Positions 31,248 to 42,550 are shown, numbered from the stretch's first letter. The stretch: DNA of 64,000 nucleotides from Diadema setosum (GCA_033980235.1 CM067075.1:3608848-3672847); one strand, 5' to 3'. Notes: generated from the letters alone by a model not told the origin. Program-made: numbers and translations.

Positions 31248-32184
31248 GCATTATTTTGAGCTTTGTTCAACTTACTGGCCTAGAATTAGGTTTTGGCCCT
31301 AATCCAGATCTCAGAGTGAGAACCAAACCATCGGAAAGATGAATGACGACCTAAGCCAGCCCAATGTCCACGAGTGAAGTGAATGGTAAGCTATAATCCT
31401 ATTAAAATCATGCTCAAAATAACAGTTTCAGTTGGACTACCATAACCATTAATTGCGGTAGAGTGTAGTCCCATGTATTCAATCGCGTGATGCTTATGAA
31501 GCCTAGTCTGTAAACGCCATCCAATTTCAAATTAGATCCCAAATCATATTATTTATAGTTTCTTTTCAACTTATGTCGTTACTTCTGAGACTACTGAGTA
31601 CTGTAGTCGTAACGTCTGTGTGCAAGACATGCAAGATGTCAAAGTCTCGAAGACACTCATGGCTATGCCTTGACTTGAGTTGAAAATGAAATCATGAGAT
31701 TGACAAAGTAGGCCTACTAAACTAAAAAAAAAAAGTAAAAAGTCTAAAAGTAAAACTCAAAGGAAGAGTAAAGAATAAAGTTAGACATGTTAGACGTTAA
31801 CTTTCAAGTTTAACTATTAAGTCTAAGTTAAGACTTTACTTGTAATGCCAGTTACTAAAACTAAGATCAGCTGAAGTCTAAGACCAAGTCAAATTTACAC
31901 AGAGTCTATAGTCTAGCTCTAGATCTACATCTAGACTAGTGGTAATAGTAGGTAGAGTCCACCCATTTTTCCCCCCAATTTTTACTGGTCCATTCCTGAA
32001 AAAGTTACTGGTCAGTGTCCAACAGTGATTTTTCCTGGTCAGGGACCGTCGGACCAGTGCCAGTGTGCAGCGTTGGTGTAGATGTCATCTATGACAGTAT
32101 GTGGTCTAGTGATACTACCTAACGCTAAACACTACGAGTAGTACTCTACAGGTTAGGTGGCTTTCCTGTACAGTGCAGTGTTAT
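31248..32184. other. No gene seen
   Basis: Sequence rich in AGTCTA/TAGTCT and AGATCTAGA-like words, probably simple local duplication. No exon with paired splice sites. Confidence 0.4.
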
Positions 32185-32580
32185 AGTATAGGACCTACTT
32201 GTGAATTCAGCCCTAGTACCGTACTGTGTGTAGATATGTGACATTATGTCTAATGTTAGTTCGAGTGGAGTACCTTTGAAGCACAGCGGTGGGGCTTTTT
32301 TTCCCTAAAACTTGTGAATGCGGCCCAACCAAATGGCGTTTACATATTCACGCGTGATTGATAGTGATACAGTAGCGCTGTCGATTTCCACAGCATCCAT
32401 ACATAATCTTTTGTCCTTTCTTCTTTCCTTTTTTCCCTTTGTTCTTTCACCCTTTTTATTCTTGGAATCGAAGGACTTCTAAGAAATGTCCCTCGACTGA
32501 TTTAACCAGGACTCTTGAGTCCTGGTAAACCTAACCTAACCGAGTAACCGTTAACATTTGTTAGGCCTAACAGTAACACT
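32185..32580. mobile_element. GGTGGGGC-family element, copy 2 (degraded)
   Basis: Shares with 4,640-5,085, in order: TTGTGAATTCAGCCC, GCACAGCGGTGGGGCTTT, CTTGTGAATGCGGCCCAACC, GATTTCCACAGCAT, AATGTCCCTCGACTGATTTA and a final CCTAACCTAACC. The outermost ends are not recognisable. Confidence 0.6.
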
Positions 32581-33235
32581 GACTTAGCCCTGTATTGACT
32601 TTGTCTTTGGCTGACTTACTGAGATGGCGAGTCTAACTCTTTAACGTTAGTCTAAACGTAGTCGTTAGATCTGTCAGTGTCAGTGTCACCGGCTTTTGTA
32701 TATGGTGCCATCTCTAACGTACTTTAACAAGTTGATGTTAGTTATCTATGTCAACTTACTGAGTCAGTAATAGTGGTACTGTCATCCTGTTGGATATCGC
32801 CGCAATATCATCCGTGACGTGTTAATTTCGTGTCACAAAGACAAAAGTTGCCAAGATCTAATAGTATTAGATGTCTAGATCTAGATGTAGTCTAGATCTA
32901 TAATATAAATTTTGTGAACCACTGGTAACTTAAAAGTGAAAGGTCTAGACTTCACTTAGTCTATAATTAGACCAGACATTCATGAGGCAAAGGCCTACTT
33001 AGTAGATCTATTCTTTTCTATTTTAACGTCAATTCCTACTAACTCGCCACGTGTTATTTCTAAGGCCAAGGACTTCGGGTTAGTGTTTTTTTTTTTCATA
33101 AATACCAAACAGCAGACATTTGCATTCTTGTGCAGACTTCATGAATGAAAATATGTGCAGTATCAAAGAAATATGATGCACATGACAATGCCAGTGTTTT
33201 ATAGGTGAATGGTTAATACCTTTAAAAGCTGAATG
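32581..33235. other. No gene seen
   Basis: GTTAGT/AACGTTAG-rich sequence followed by AT-rich DNA. A T-run is at 33,087-33,097. No exon supported. Confidence 0.4.
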
Positions 33236-34330
33236 ATAATGTAGAGTCTAGGTCTAATTAAGATGTTACAGTCTCTGATAAGAAACAGGTTTGATTGTCA
33301 TAGACTGTTTCCCAAATGCAGGTACATGTAGTAATATTCAGCTATTTCAATGCAATGCCTTGTTTACAAATACATGTAGATTTATATTCATGTGAATGAT
33401 AATTCAATTTCTACATGAGACATACCAAGTGCTAAACATAATATCTTGCATCAGTAAAATGTGTAAATGAAGGGACAATTTGAATATGCATCAAATACGA
33501 ACAGCAGCATTTTTTAACATTCTTTGATCCTGCATAGGCCTACCATTTTGTTTTATGTTTAATATAAATAGAGCAAAATAATTTCAACTTCAGTTTTGTT
33601 GGCTGATTTTTTTTTTCTTCTCAAAATTAAAGTTGTATCTTGTGCCATGATGTTTGATTTTAATCAAAAGTTCTTAATTTCTTTCTTTTCTTTCAGATGA
33701 CTGGTGCCATGTAGTAGCGAAGAACTGGACTGTCTCAGAAAAGAAAAGGAAAAGTACAGGGTCGTGTACATCACCAACGGATGTGAATACAATGGTAATG
33801 TAGAGTCTAGGTCTTATTAAGATGTTAAAGTCTCTGATAATAAACAAGTTTGATTGTCGTAGACTCTTTCCCAAATGCAATTAGTGATATTCAGCTTTTT
33901 CAAAGCAATGCCTTGTTTACAAGGACATGCAGATTTATTCGTGTGAATAATAATTTAAATTCTACATGAGACTTACTAAGTGCTAGACATAAGATCTTGC
34001 ATCATTAAAATATGTAAAAGGCGAGACAATTTGAATATGCATCAAAAACAGCAGTATTTTTTTGACATTATTTGATCCTGTATACCGTTTTGTTTTATGT
34101 TTAATATAAATAGAGCAAAATAATTTCAACTACAGTTTAGTTGGCTGATTTCTTTTTCTCAAAATGAAAGTTGTATCTTGTATCATGATGTTTGATTTTA
34201 ATCGAAAGTTCTTAATTTCTGTCTTTTCTTTCAGATGACTGATGCCATGCAGTAGCGAAGAGCTGGACTGTTTCAGAGAAGAAGAAAAAAGTACAGCATC
34301 GTGCTGATCATCAAGGAATGTGAATACAAT
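33236..34330 (+). repeat. Tandem duplication (538 bp period) of intron plus exon
   Basis: 33,236-33,794 and about 33,795-34,330 align closely throughout: AAGATGTTACAGTCTCTGAT, TTTAATATAAATAGAGCAAA, the polypyrimidine tract and the following exon-like segment. The acceptors are 538 bp apart. Small indels separate the units. Confidence 0.8.
33697..33794 (+). CDS. Candidate exon in first tandem unit, function unknown
   Basis: A strong acceptor (TTTCTTTCTTTTCTTTCAG) and a donor ATG|GTAATG bound 98 bp with only one open frame. It enters in phase 1 and leaves in phase 0, reading D-W-C-H-V-V-A-K-N-W-T-V-S-E-K-K-R-K-S-T and ending V-N-T-M. The basic K-K-R-K patch could be a nuclear signal. In the second unit (from 34,235) the first Trp codon is TGA and the donor GT is GC, so the duplicate is probably non-functional or serves as 3' UTR. 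No partner exons identified. Confidence 0.35.
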
Positions 34331-34345
34331 GGCTTAGGAAAGAAG
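34235..34345 (+). pseudogene. Duplicated exon with TGA for Trp and a lost donor
   Basis: Same acceptor tract as 33,697. In the same frame the second complete codon is TGA, then C-H-A-V-A-K-S-W-T-V-S-E-K-K-K-K follows until a second TGA. The donor position reads GGCTTA instead of GGTAAT. An AATAAA hexamer follows at about 34,618. Confidence 0.4.
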
Positions 34346-35100
34346 ACAATCTACAGATAGGATAGAAGGGAGAAATTGGGATGAAGGGCGACAACATAAG
34401 GACGGTATATCTACAGTGAAATGTGATTGTAAAGTGGAAACATGAAAGGAGATCCTAAGATTGAAGGTGAAAACAATGCATTCCATTCTGTGATGTCGTA
34501 ATTACAATTTTGCTACACTTTAATAACACTACAGAGAGACATTTATATCAAGGAAAGCTTCATGTGGATGTGGAACGTTAGATTTTTTTAAGTGTTCATT
34601 GGTATGTATTTCATGATAATAAATCTTGAAGGTTTTGTGTGGTAATCATAACCTTGTGATAAATCTTGATAGATTTCTAAGTGCACATTGGCAATATTTA
34701 GATGATGCTGTAATCAGATTAAGTTCTATTCTCCTTTATTCTTTTATTTATTATTTTGTTGTCTTCAACCCACTTTGAATGTGTCACGTATGATTCTTAT
34801 AAACATGGGAACATGCACTCCATGTAAATGATAGGACTTATAACAAATTGACATAATTATTCAACCATCACTAGACAGTTCTGTTATAAGATGTTCTTTA
34901 TCTAACTAAAATTGTAAATTATGATACGTGTATGTTCCCATGCAAACTCACAACAAAATACAGAAATTTGATTTCTTTTAATAATAATTCATTATGTCTC
35001 TAAATTTACAATTAAAGAAAGTGATTGCAATAAGGATGTCAAACATCGTATATTAAAATAATAGATTATTCATTTGTCTCCATCCGTAGTAACGCACGCA
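34346..35100. other. No gene seen
   Basis: AT-rich 3' flank of the tandem unit with AATAAA-like words at 34,618. No coding sequence. Confidence 0.4.
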
Positions 35101-35130
35101 ACTGCAGTGTGCAGTTTGTAGGCTGCTGTG

Positions 35131-35143
35131 AAAAAAAAAAAAA
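35131..35143 (-). terminator. Pol III T-run terminator inside a hairpin
   Basis: Thirteen T on the minus strand, flanked by complementary arms (GGCTGC-TGTGA at 35,121 and TCACAG-GCAGCC at 35,144). Confidence 0.5.
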
Positions 35144-35150
35144 TCACAGG

Positions 35151-35223
35151 CAGCCCAAGCAGGATTCGAACCCACGACCTCTGGATTACTAGACCAGCGT
35201 CATAACCACTAGACCACCAGAGT
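35151..35223 (-). tRNA. tRNA-Thr(AGT)-like gene or tRNA-derived Pol III unit
   Basis: The minus strand folds into a 73-nt cloverleaf. D arm GTC-TAGTGGTTAT-GAC; anticodon arm CTGGT-CTAGTAA-TCCAG (anticodon AGT, one T-T mismatch next to the loop); T arm GTGGG-TTCGAAT-CCTGC, with an intact B box GGTTCGAATCC. The acceptor stem ACTCTGG/TTGGGCT is weak: one C-C mismatch and four G-T pairs. Eight bases downstream a run of 13 T (35,131-35,143) would terminate Pol III. The weak acceptor argues for a pseudogene or SINE head rather than a working tRNA, and no SINE tail is seen beyond the T run. Confidence 0.5.
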
Positions 35224-35852
35224 GCCCTGGCGCTACCTTTACACATGAATAATTAAGTATAGAAGGGCTTGGGGCGCTTCGAAGTTTACTGCTCTTATTA
35301 AATATGTACATGTCATTTGCAACTCAACTAAAGATGATTAAACACACTGAAATTCTTACTTTAAATGATATTCATAATCTGTTTTTTTTTTCTTTAATAG
35401 CTTGGGATGTACACTTTATACACTGTATCAGTCTACATTTCGCCTACAATATGGAATTCTTTACTTCGAGACGTTTGTTTTTAACAAACAAAAAATTAAG
35501 AGTCCTTTAAAGGTGCTGTAAAACAGTGGTGTTTGTTTGTTTGTTTTTTGGTGGGGGGGGGGGGGAGGGGAGTCAAATTAGCCTTGGCCCCTCTCCGCCG
35601 TCTTTTTTTTTTCCTTTAGCTGCATTTTTTTTAGTCATCACATGAAAATTTGTCTGCATCCACCCCGTAGTTTTGCTGATGACCTTTCTTATTAATTATT
35701 TTAGCCACACACAATTTTGGCTGAATTTCCCCAACCCTCTTGTGAATTTGCTAGTACATGTACTAAAACACATTCTCAGAATGTGTTTATAGTACTGGTG
35801 GATTAAGGATTCACAGGGAGGGGGGGGGGGTCGGCCAAAATTTCTCTTTTCT
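35224..35852. other. No gene seen
   Basis: AT-rich, with G-runs at 35,553-35,568 and 35,818-35,830 and T-runs around 35,606. The frame at 35,304-35,510 is not supported by splice sites. Confidence 0.4.
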
Positions 35853-35890
35853 CATAATACAAGCCTTCGGGGCGAAAGGCTGATATTATG
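35853..35890. repeat. Two-part hairpin
   Basis: CATAATA and TATTATG enclose AAGCCTT-CGGGGCG-AAAGGCT, giving a 38-base imperfect palindrome with a GC-rich loop. No surrounding element recognised. Confidence 0.6.
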
Positions 35891-37451
35891 GGCTTTCTAC
35901 ACACATTTTTAGATGCTAATTATTGGTTAACATGAGCATGATCATTTATGTTGTGATTAATTTGTTTCCTTATATATGTATGACTTCTTTTAGAGACTTA
36001 ATTGGCTTGGCACTCCTTACATCGACCTATTTTAGACACCCATTTCCCTCTCTCTCTCGTGCTTTTTCTCTACTGTCCTGTGAATAGTGTAACTACATGT
36101 ACATGCAGTACCTCTTCTCTTTTGTATGATATACATCAAGTTTTTATCTGAGCATATGGGTGTTGCAGCACTCTCAAGCTTCATGCATATGCAGCAACAT
36201 CTTTGTGTGGTCATATACATACATGTAGTTATGCTTGATATATTGATTTGAGAATGTTATTCTTTCTCTTGTATATGTTCCGTCCGCACTCTATAGATGT
36301 AAATGTACGATGTAAGATTTGGTGTGCATGTTCGAACTGTGTTCCTCTTTTTGTGAACACACAAGAACTGATATAATAATGAACTTGAATTACACATATT
36401 CTTGAATCTTGATTCCATCTCCATTTGCCATTGGATATGTATTGATTTATGGAGCTCTTCCACAATTGTTATCCTTCCCATTGTCATTACTCATCTCTGA
36501 ATAATTCAAATTTGATATTCTACTGAGGACCTATGTTTCTTCGATTACATAATGCACCTCTTCAATATATTGCTGCAAAAGGCATAATAAAACATGACCA
36601 TTATTATATATTTAAAATGAAGCTTGAAATTCTGATAGTGTTGATATTCATGTATTTTTAGGAGTTTATCAGTTTCGAAGAGTGCATGCAGGATGAGTTT
36701 ATGTCTTTATATGATCAGGTGCAGCTATCATAGAATCTGTTGAGCAGGAAAGAGAAAGATGGAAAATGAGGAATTATGAGTGAATTCGCATGCGAGCCAA
36801 ATGACAATAATGACACTGATAAAAATTGTGACAAAGTAAATGTCACAAATATGTGGAATAATAAGAAATAAAGAAATTAATATATTATTTCAGAGAAAGA
36901 AATAACAGAGTGCATGCATGAGTGTGAAAGATGAGTAAATACAAGTAATTATTACTGACTGGCACGTCTTTTTCCCAAGATTTAGCGGTATCCTTCATCT
37001 TAGAACAAACATTCATAATCATTATGAAAGAAGTGAACTGAATTTGAATTAAAAATAATGTGAAAAAATGAAAAAGTAAGTTAATTAAGTAAAAAAAAAA
37101 CAGTAAAAAGTAAAAAAATATGAAACACAGTATACCGAATACATGTATTACCATAGATGTCCAAATGCAAAAGTGTTAAATAATAACATATCCACAAAAA
37201 GGGGGGGGGGGGCAAAGAAATCTTTGGAACGATCAACCACAGCTATAATAACAATACATGCGTGTACTAAATGAAGATGAAAACACTGACAACACTCTTT
37301 TTAGAACAATTAAGAGAAACTGGCTTGTATTATCATCTTAATTATCACTAAATGTATTGTAATCATCACAACAATCATTACATGACAATTAATTTCAATT
37401 AATAAGGTTATTGTTGATAAGCAGGTATAGCCCTAATAGTATTTGTATGTA
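35891..37451. other. No gene seen
   Basis: AT-rich DNA, with minus-strand frames at 36,032-36,487 and 36,885-37,154 without splice support. A G-run is at 37,201-37,212. The region looks intergenic or intronic. Confidence 0.4.
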
Positions 37452-37870
37452 AACACATACGAAAATGAAATAGCGACGGTTCGTAAATACACGCGTATTG
37501 CACGTTACCTATTGTACAGGCCCTACAGCGCGGGTCCCACGAACCGGCGTAATACAACTTACGTCGGTTCGTGGGACCCGCGCTTAAGTACATAACCTAT
37601 GGTGCGCGCAAGAAACGATGGATTTACGAACCGACGCAGTGAGTTTGAAGACAGAAATATCGTAAATTTTTTGAATTCACACTAAAATTACACTATGGAT
37701 AGGAAGAATAACTTCCACTCTCATCACCCTGTCAAAATTTTCACACACAAGACAGGAAAAGTCATTGAAAACGTTGTCTATAACTTGTGAGATCTTTAAA
37801 CGCGATTTTCTCAGAACTGCATTTTCGCTCAAAAACGAAATAGCGTCGGTTCGTGGTAATGCCGACGAAT
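37452..37870 (-). mobile_element. GAACCGRC hairpin-family element, copy 4
   Basis: Five motifs, at about 37,473, 37,540, 37,562, 37,622 and 37,846, in alternating orientation. 37,527-37,584 is a hairpin with arms of 26 bases, one mismatch and a 6-base loop, built of GCGGGTCCCACGAACCGGCG and its inverse. The right end (GCGTCGGTTCGTGG ... GCCGACGAATT) is the reverse complement of the start of copy 3. TTTAAACGCGATT at 37,796 also occurs in copy 2 at 11,519. Confidence 0.65.
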
Positions 37871-37985
37871 TGTTGTACATTCTTTTCAATACATAATGTT
37901 CTGTTTACCTTATTATCTGTTGTCAAAAGAAGTGTAATTTATGTTTTGTCGGAAAATGAAATAAACTTTGAATTGAATTTGTGAA
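37871..37985 (+). mobile_element. LINE 3' tail adjoining hairpin-family copy 4
   Basis: TTATGTTTTGTCGGAAAATG, then AAATAAACTTTGAATTGAAT. Same layout as the end of the LINE at 43,480-43,546. The GAACCGRC element has inserted at its 5' side. Confidence 0.45.
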
Positions 37986-38738
37986 TAATGTATGTATATG
38001 CATTTTGTGAATAAATCAAATCAAATCAAATCGAATCTGTCTACCAGGTTTCATGAGTTGGAAAAGTAATGTTTTCCCCCTTTCGACACCCTTAATGTGC
38101 TCAGCGGTTGGTCAAAACCTTATTTCATTTCCTTCTTCTTCATCTCATATCCACCACACCAGAAAATTTGACTTGTTAAAAGAGTGTCACACATGATGTC
38201 ACACATGAACTTTTGACTCCCTTTTTTGATAAAATGCATAAATAGGTGAGTGAAAGTTTATTGTGTGGCAAGTAGATATTACATTTTTTTTTCTGAATGA
38301 AGATAAAACATATGTAAGGAAAGAAATAAGGAAATCACTATTGCGTACATTTTAAAAATGCATAGAACATCGAAAAGTGGGATATTAATATAAGTAGAGA
38401 GACGTCCACTAAATTCCCATATGACTCGTGAATGTTGTCCCCAACACTTTGTTTACCATCACTCTGTTGGTTCGCAATCATGATTGTTATATCATTTCAG
38501 ATATCATTATTATCCTCGTTACTATCTGACTATTTTTCATGATTATGACCTCAAGAAACTGGAACATCAAAATTAAATTGCAGTATACAATGACAGAGAA
38601 TAGACAATGGAACACGTTCAACAGTTTATAATCATCTTCGGACAATGAAAATTCATTTGAGTGACAATTCATTCACGTCAAGTTTTAGTTAACATTTATT
38701 ATGGTAAATATCAATGATGATACAACAATATATATAAT

Positions 38739-38790
<52 letters not shown>

Positions 38791-39980
38791 TATACATATT
38801 CATTATGTATAATTATTTAATTTTATACATACATACATGCAAACATACATATTATAAACACATATACAGTACGTGTATGTGAATATAATATATAATTATT
38901 TATTCGACGAATATTTATACGTACATATAACCTAATCATTTCAATATAAAGCATAGGAAAATTCAATCACGAAAGGAACGCGGCCTGGTAAAATAATAGG
39001 TTTAGAACGAGTAACTTAAAGGTAGCACCGATATTGACAATGGGAATGCCTCAAGCTTAACTGAACAGATACAAATGACTGATTTTTCGTTGTTGATATA
39101 TCATACTCCACTTTTCGTTAGGCAATGAAATCCCTACTTTCTAAATTCAAAGGAGCTGTTATAACCGTTATCAGAAGGCGGCAAGTAACATAAGACGTAA
39201 TATATATAGCTATAAAAGCCTCAACTTTGATATTGAAATGAAATATTGTTAATCCTACGTAGAAATACATTTGTATTATTTGAATATGGAAATAAATGAA
39301 ATGAAGTGAAATAAAATTTAAAATCTTTGATGCAATGTGACTTTTTTCCGGAAAATAAAATGGTGGCTCGTTTGTTGGGTAACAAGGTCTACGGTCTGAC
39401 GGTGTCTGGTAGTTGTGGAATAACGGCCATGCATTGAATACATAGATTTAAATTTTCTGCGTAAGCAGTCCTTTTAAAATAATATTATTTATTCTACTAT
39501 TCCGAGACTCAATGGATGACTTGGAAACGAAAAATTGTGCCATCGCCCACCCCCATACCACCACCCCCTCCCCGCCATATTTCTTTAACAGTAAACCTTC
39601 GTGGCAAATCGATGAGTCATGCAATACGTGCGTGACAATATGCGAAAATAGGAATCGCGATTATGGAGCCACGCGATGGAAAATAGAATGTGTAAATGCC
39701 GCCCACTTCACCCGACGTTGGTAATCAATCAATCGATATTCTCCCCTTTCCTCAATTACTTGCATAGATAAGGCTTCTATGGAGTGTTGAGGATTAAAGG
39801 CATTTCACTCCATAATCGTAATCGTCAGTGGAATAGGAATACTCATCTTTTCAGCTTCAAATCCACTGTGACGAAATGCACGTTTGACATCCCAATTGCA
39901 CAACTTGGGCTTGGGCGTAGGATTAATCAGGGAATCTCTTCGCAATTTGTGCAAATTTATGCTTAGGTTCTATATAGCAT
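37986..39980. other. No gene seen; TA microsatellite at 38,739-38,786
   Basis: AT-rich sequence with a TA run and AT-rich simple sequence to 38,930. A GAAATGAAGTGAAATAAAAT word at 39,297-39,318 resembles a LINE tail. The frame at 39,512-39,724 has no splice support. Confidence 0.45.
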
Positions 39981-39987
39981 GATAATC

Positions 39988-40110
39988 CTATTGAATGCTT
40001 AGCATTTCACTGGCTTTGATGTTCCATGCTTCAAGACGCTTTTCCATCGAGTTTGGATATTTGTTATTATGAAGACCAACGAAGAGGTTCTTGATTTCAA
40101 CAATTTTAAG
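39988..40110 (-). CDS. Candidate terminal exon, minus strand
   Basis: On the minus strand a T-run and CTGAAATGCAG form a good acceptor, followed by 40 codons in phase 0 to TAG: L-K-I-V-E-I-K-N-L-F-V-G-L, N-N-K-Y-P-N-S-M-E-K-R-L-E, and A-W-N-I-K-A-S-E-M-L. Amphipathic and protein-like. A possible upstream exon (40,451-40,263) reads S-L-I-K-L-L-L-S-T-Q-K-L-A-L-A-N and ends near a weak donor ATG|GTTAAA. No domain recognised; either part may be chance. Confidence 0.25.
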   Translation of the reverse strand, partial: LKIVEIKNLFVGLHNNKYPNSMEKRLEAWNIKASEMLSIQ

Positions 40111-40451
40111 CTGCATTTCAGAAAAAAAAAAATTGTTGAAATCTTGTATGGAACTTGGTGTTAATATGGCACGCAACAAATCCTTCCAGTTTTTCTTTAT
40201 ATCTTCTTGTTACTAATCCTTCAATACTAAAAAAATAAGGAATATTAGAATCTCATGAAAAGTTAGCATTTAACCATCTTCAGCATATTTTGTGCATAAT
40301 TGTGTTCGCCAGATTTAGCAAGTGAATGTTGCATTAATCGGATTGAGTAATTGGCTAATGCCAGTTTCTGCGTACTTAGTAGCAGTTTAATTAAACTCAA
40401 TGAAGTGCAATTTTGGACTGTTTTTGTTCGCGTGTCCCGCTTTCTGCACAC

Positions 40452-41525
40452 TGACTAATTGCTGCTGAAGGTATTGAAGGGGACAGCGAATTGCTACTCG
40501 ATAAGATTTCTATCATTGAGGAACATGTACACATAAAAATAAGTTGTGTCCTTCGTCAATCAATCAACACCTGTTATACAGTGGGTAAATTCTCCATCAG
40601 GGTATGTGTGGAGCATGGTACAAAGACAATATTCCAGTTACTTCTCTTTCCTTTAACACCTATGCCAGGATCCATTTTAAGAACATTTCTTACTTGTGTA
40701 GTCACAACCAGGAAGGGAGGGTAACGTCACAAACAATAGGAAGGATGCACAGAAAATAATCCATCTAAAGGAATTGAAATGTTATTGATTAAGGTTTCAT
40801 ACTCGGTATGAAATCATCGAAAGGCTTTCTACTGCTTTTTCTAGCTATGAACAACTTTCAAAACTTTAGCGCACTATTTGTATCCAAAGTCCCTCATTTG
40901 CCATTTTGTTTACACAAAAAAGTTTTACGAGAATGTTCGCCCCATGGGAGGACATTGAAAATGATCCTCCGCTCTCATGTGATCGTATTTATCCAATCAT
41001 CGTCCGGTATTTGACTGACAAACAATATGTGTCGTCATCTTGAGGGAGAGTTTGACGTAGCCGTATAAACACGCTAAAAGAAATTCGAACAGTCGCGTGC
41101 CATGATGAAGCTTGGATCATTTCATCAGATCCATCAAATAACATCGGCTGTAGTCCACCACTTCGCCTCTCCCTACCCTCCCTCTGACTCCACATCCCTT
41201 GCCGTGGGTCCATGGTTTGACGATGCAGCCTCTTACCACTCTGTCTGAGCCTTCGTTACTGTCATTTGACCCGTCTTTTTTTGCTTGGTTAGTTCCAGTT
41301 AGTTGGGCCACAATTTCCGCAATTTTCATCCCAGGCTCGCGAAGTCTCACGCTCCGTTTGGACGGTAGCATGCTAGCCGCTTTTTATGGGCGATGAGACG
41401 CGAGACACGAGGTATGTATACGGTTTACGCTGCGTGTGTTCCAACGCCCGGGCGAAATGTTTTGAAATGTTTTGAAATATTTCGTTTCGGCGTGGCGCGC
41501 CCAATTACTGGCCATCACTCAAGAT
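40452..41525. other. No confirmed gene; GC-richer patch at 41,100-41,460
   Basis: The patch has CpG-containing sequence and a minus-strand frame (41,371-41,117) whose start region reads M-K-I-A-E-I-V-A-Q-L-T-G. It could be a first exon, but no donor or continuation is convincing. Confidence 0.3.
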
Positions 41526-41547
41526 GGCAGCCCACTCACACACATGC

Positions 41548-41577
41548 ACGCACACACACACACACACACACACACGT
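41548..41577. repeat. (CA)n microsatellite
   Basis: CA run; AT-rich simple sequence continues to 41,720, followed by a G-run at 41,730. Confidence 0.85.
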
Positions 41578-41725
41578 GCATCCTTAGAAACGCACATATT
41601 TGTATGTATCATGATGTAATAGTTTATATATATATAATATCTATTATTTATATATGATATATATTATATATTTATATATATATGTATATGTATATGCAAA
41701 TATATATTTATATATAAGTTAATAT

Positions 41726-42544
41726 ATGGGGGGGGGGGCTGAAGGATACATTGTCATGTGGTCATTTAAACTCCATCCCCGAGTACCCAAAGTTTGTTCT
41801 GGGGCTTTCTTTATAAGGTTTATCTTCTTGTCTTTAAGGCTTCGATGTAAATTCAGGGAGGTACTCTTACCTCCCTGGTAAATTCAAATCTTCCCTCATA
41901 TAGTCTGTTGGACAGCCGTTGAACTGTAGATGACGTCATGAGCCGGAAACTTCGTCTGCTGTGTTGGTTATATCACCGTCTGGAAAATTTCATTCCCGCA
42001 GCTTATGCTAGGAAAAATATATAGAATATAACATGGCTTGTAGATACGATCCAGTGATAAAAGACCTCCTATTTCAAAAAGTACATTAGTTCCACATGTT
42101 ATTTTCATTTGCATAATTTCTGATGTGTGTGCAATATTTCCAATCTCTCATTTTTTTTTTTTACTTGCCAAGATAATTGGATTCTGTTTGGAATACTCCA
42201 TTTGATTTTCATACTTCAATAGAACTCACTTTTTTACAGCAATTCCAAAACACACACCGTTTTCCAAAATACCACAAGTGCATTTGATACCGCGTATAGA
42301 ATGAAGCTATCGAAAAAAAAAAAATGAAAATGATCGCGAAAGGAAGTAAATGCAAATGAAACCTGTGAGTAACAGGATTTATTACTGCATGGGAACTTTT
42401 CCTTTTCCAATGTCGTAATAAATACTTTCGGAACAAATCTGCTATAAGATTTTATTACAATAAAACTATTGTCTTGTTCATTATTCATAATGATTTCTCA
42501 CTCTCCCTATTTCTTTCTCTCTCTTTATTTATGTATATATACAT
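41726..42544. other. No gene seen; small hairpin at 41,854-41,877
   Basis: CAGGGAGGTA and TACCTCCCTG form a hairpin with a 4-base loop. The rest is AT-rich; minus-strand frames at 42,209-42,488 lack splice sites. Confidence 0.45.
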
Positions 42545-42550
42545 AATATA

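Noticed and set aside
35151..35223. A fully functional tRNA-Thr
   Set aside because: The acceptor stem has a C-C mismatch and four G-T pairs, and the anticodon stem has a mismatch.
36229..36487. Overlapping minus-strand frames of 76-78 residues
   Set aside because: Two overlapping frames in AT-rich DNA without splice or domain support.
41117..41371. 84-codon minus-strand frame as a first exon
   Set aside because: Composition is suggestive but there is no donor, no continuation and no recognisable sequence; noted only as a GC-richer patch.
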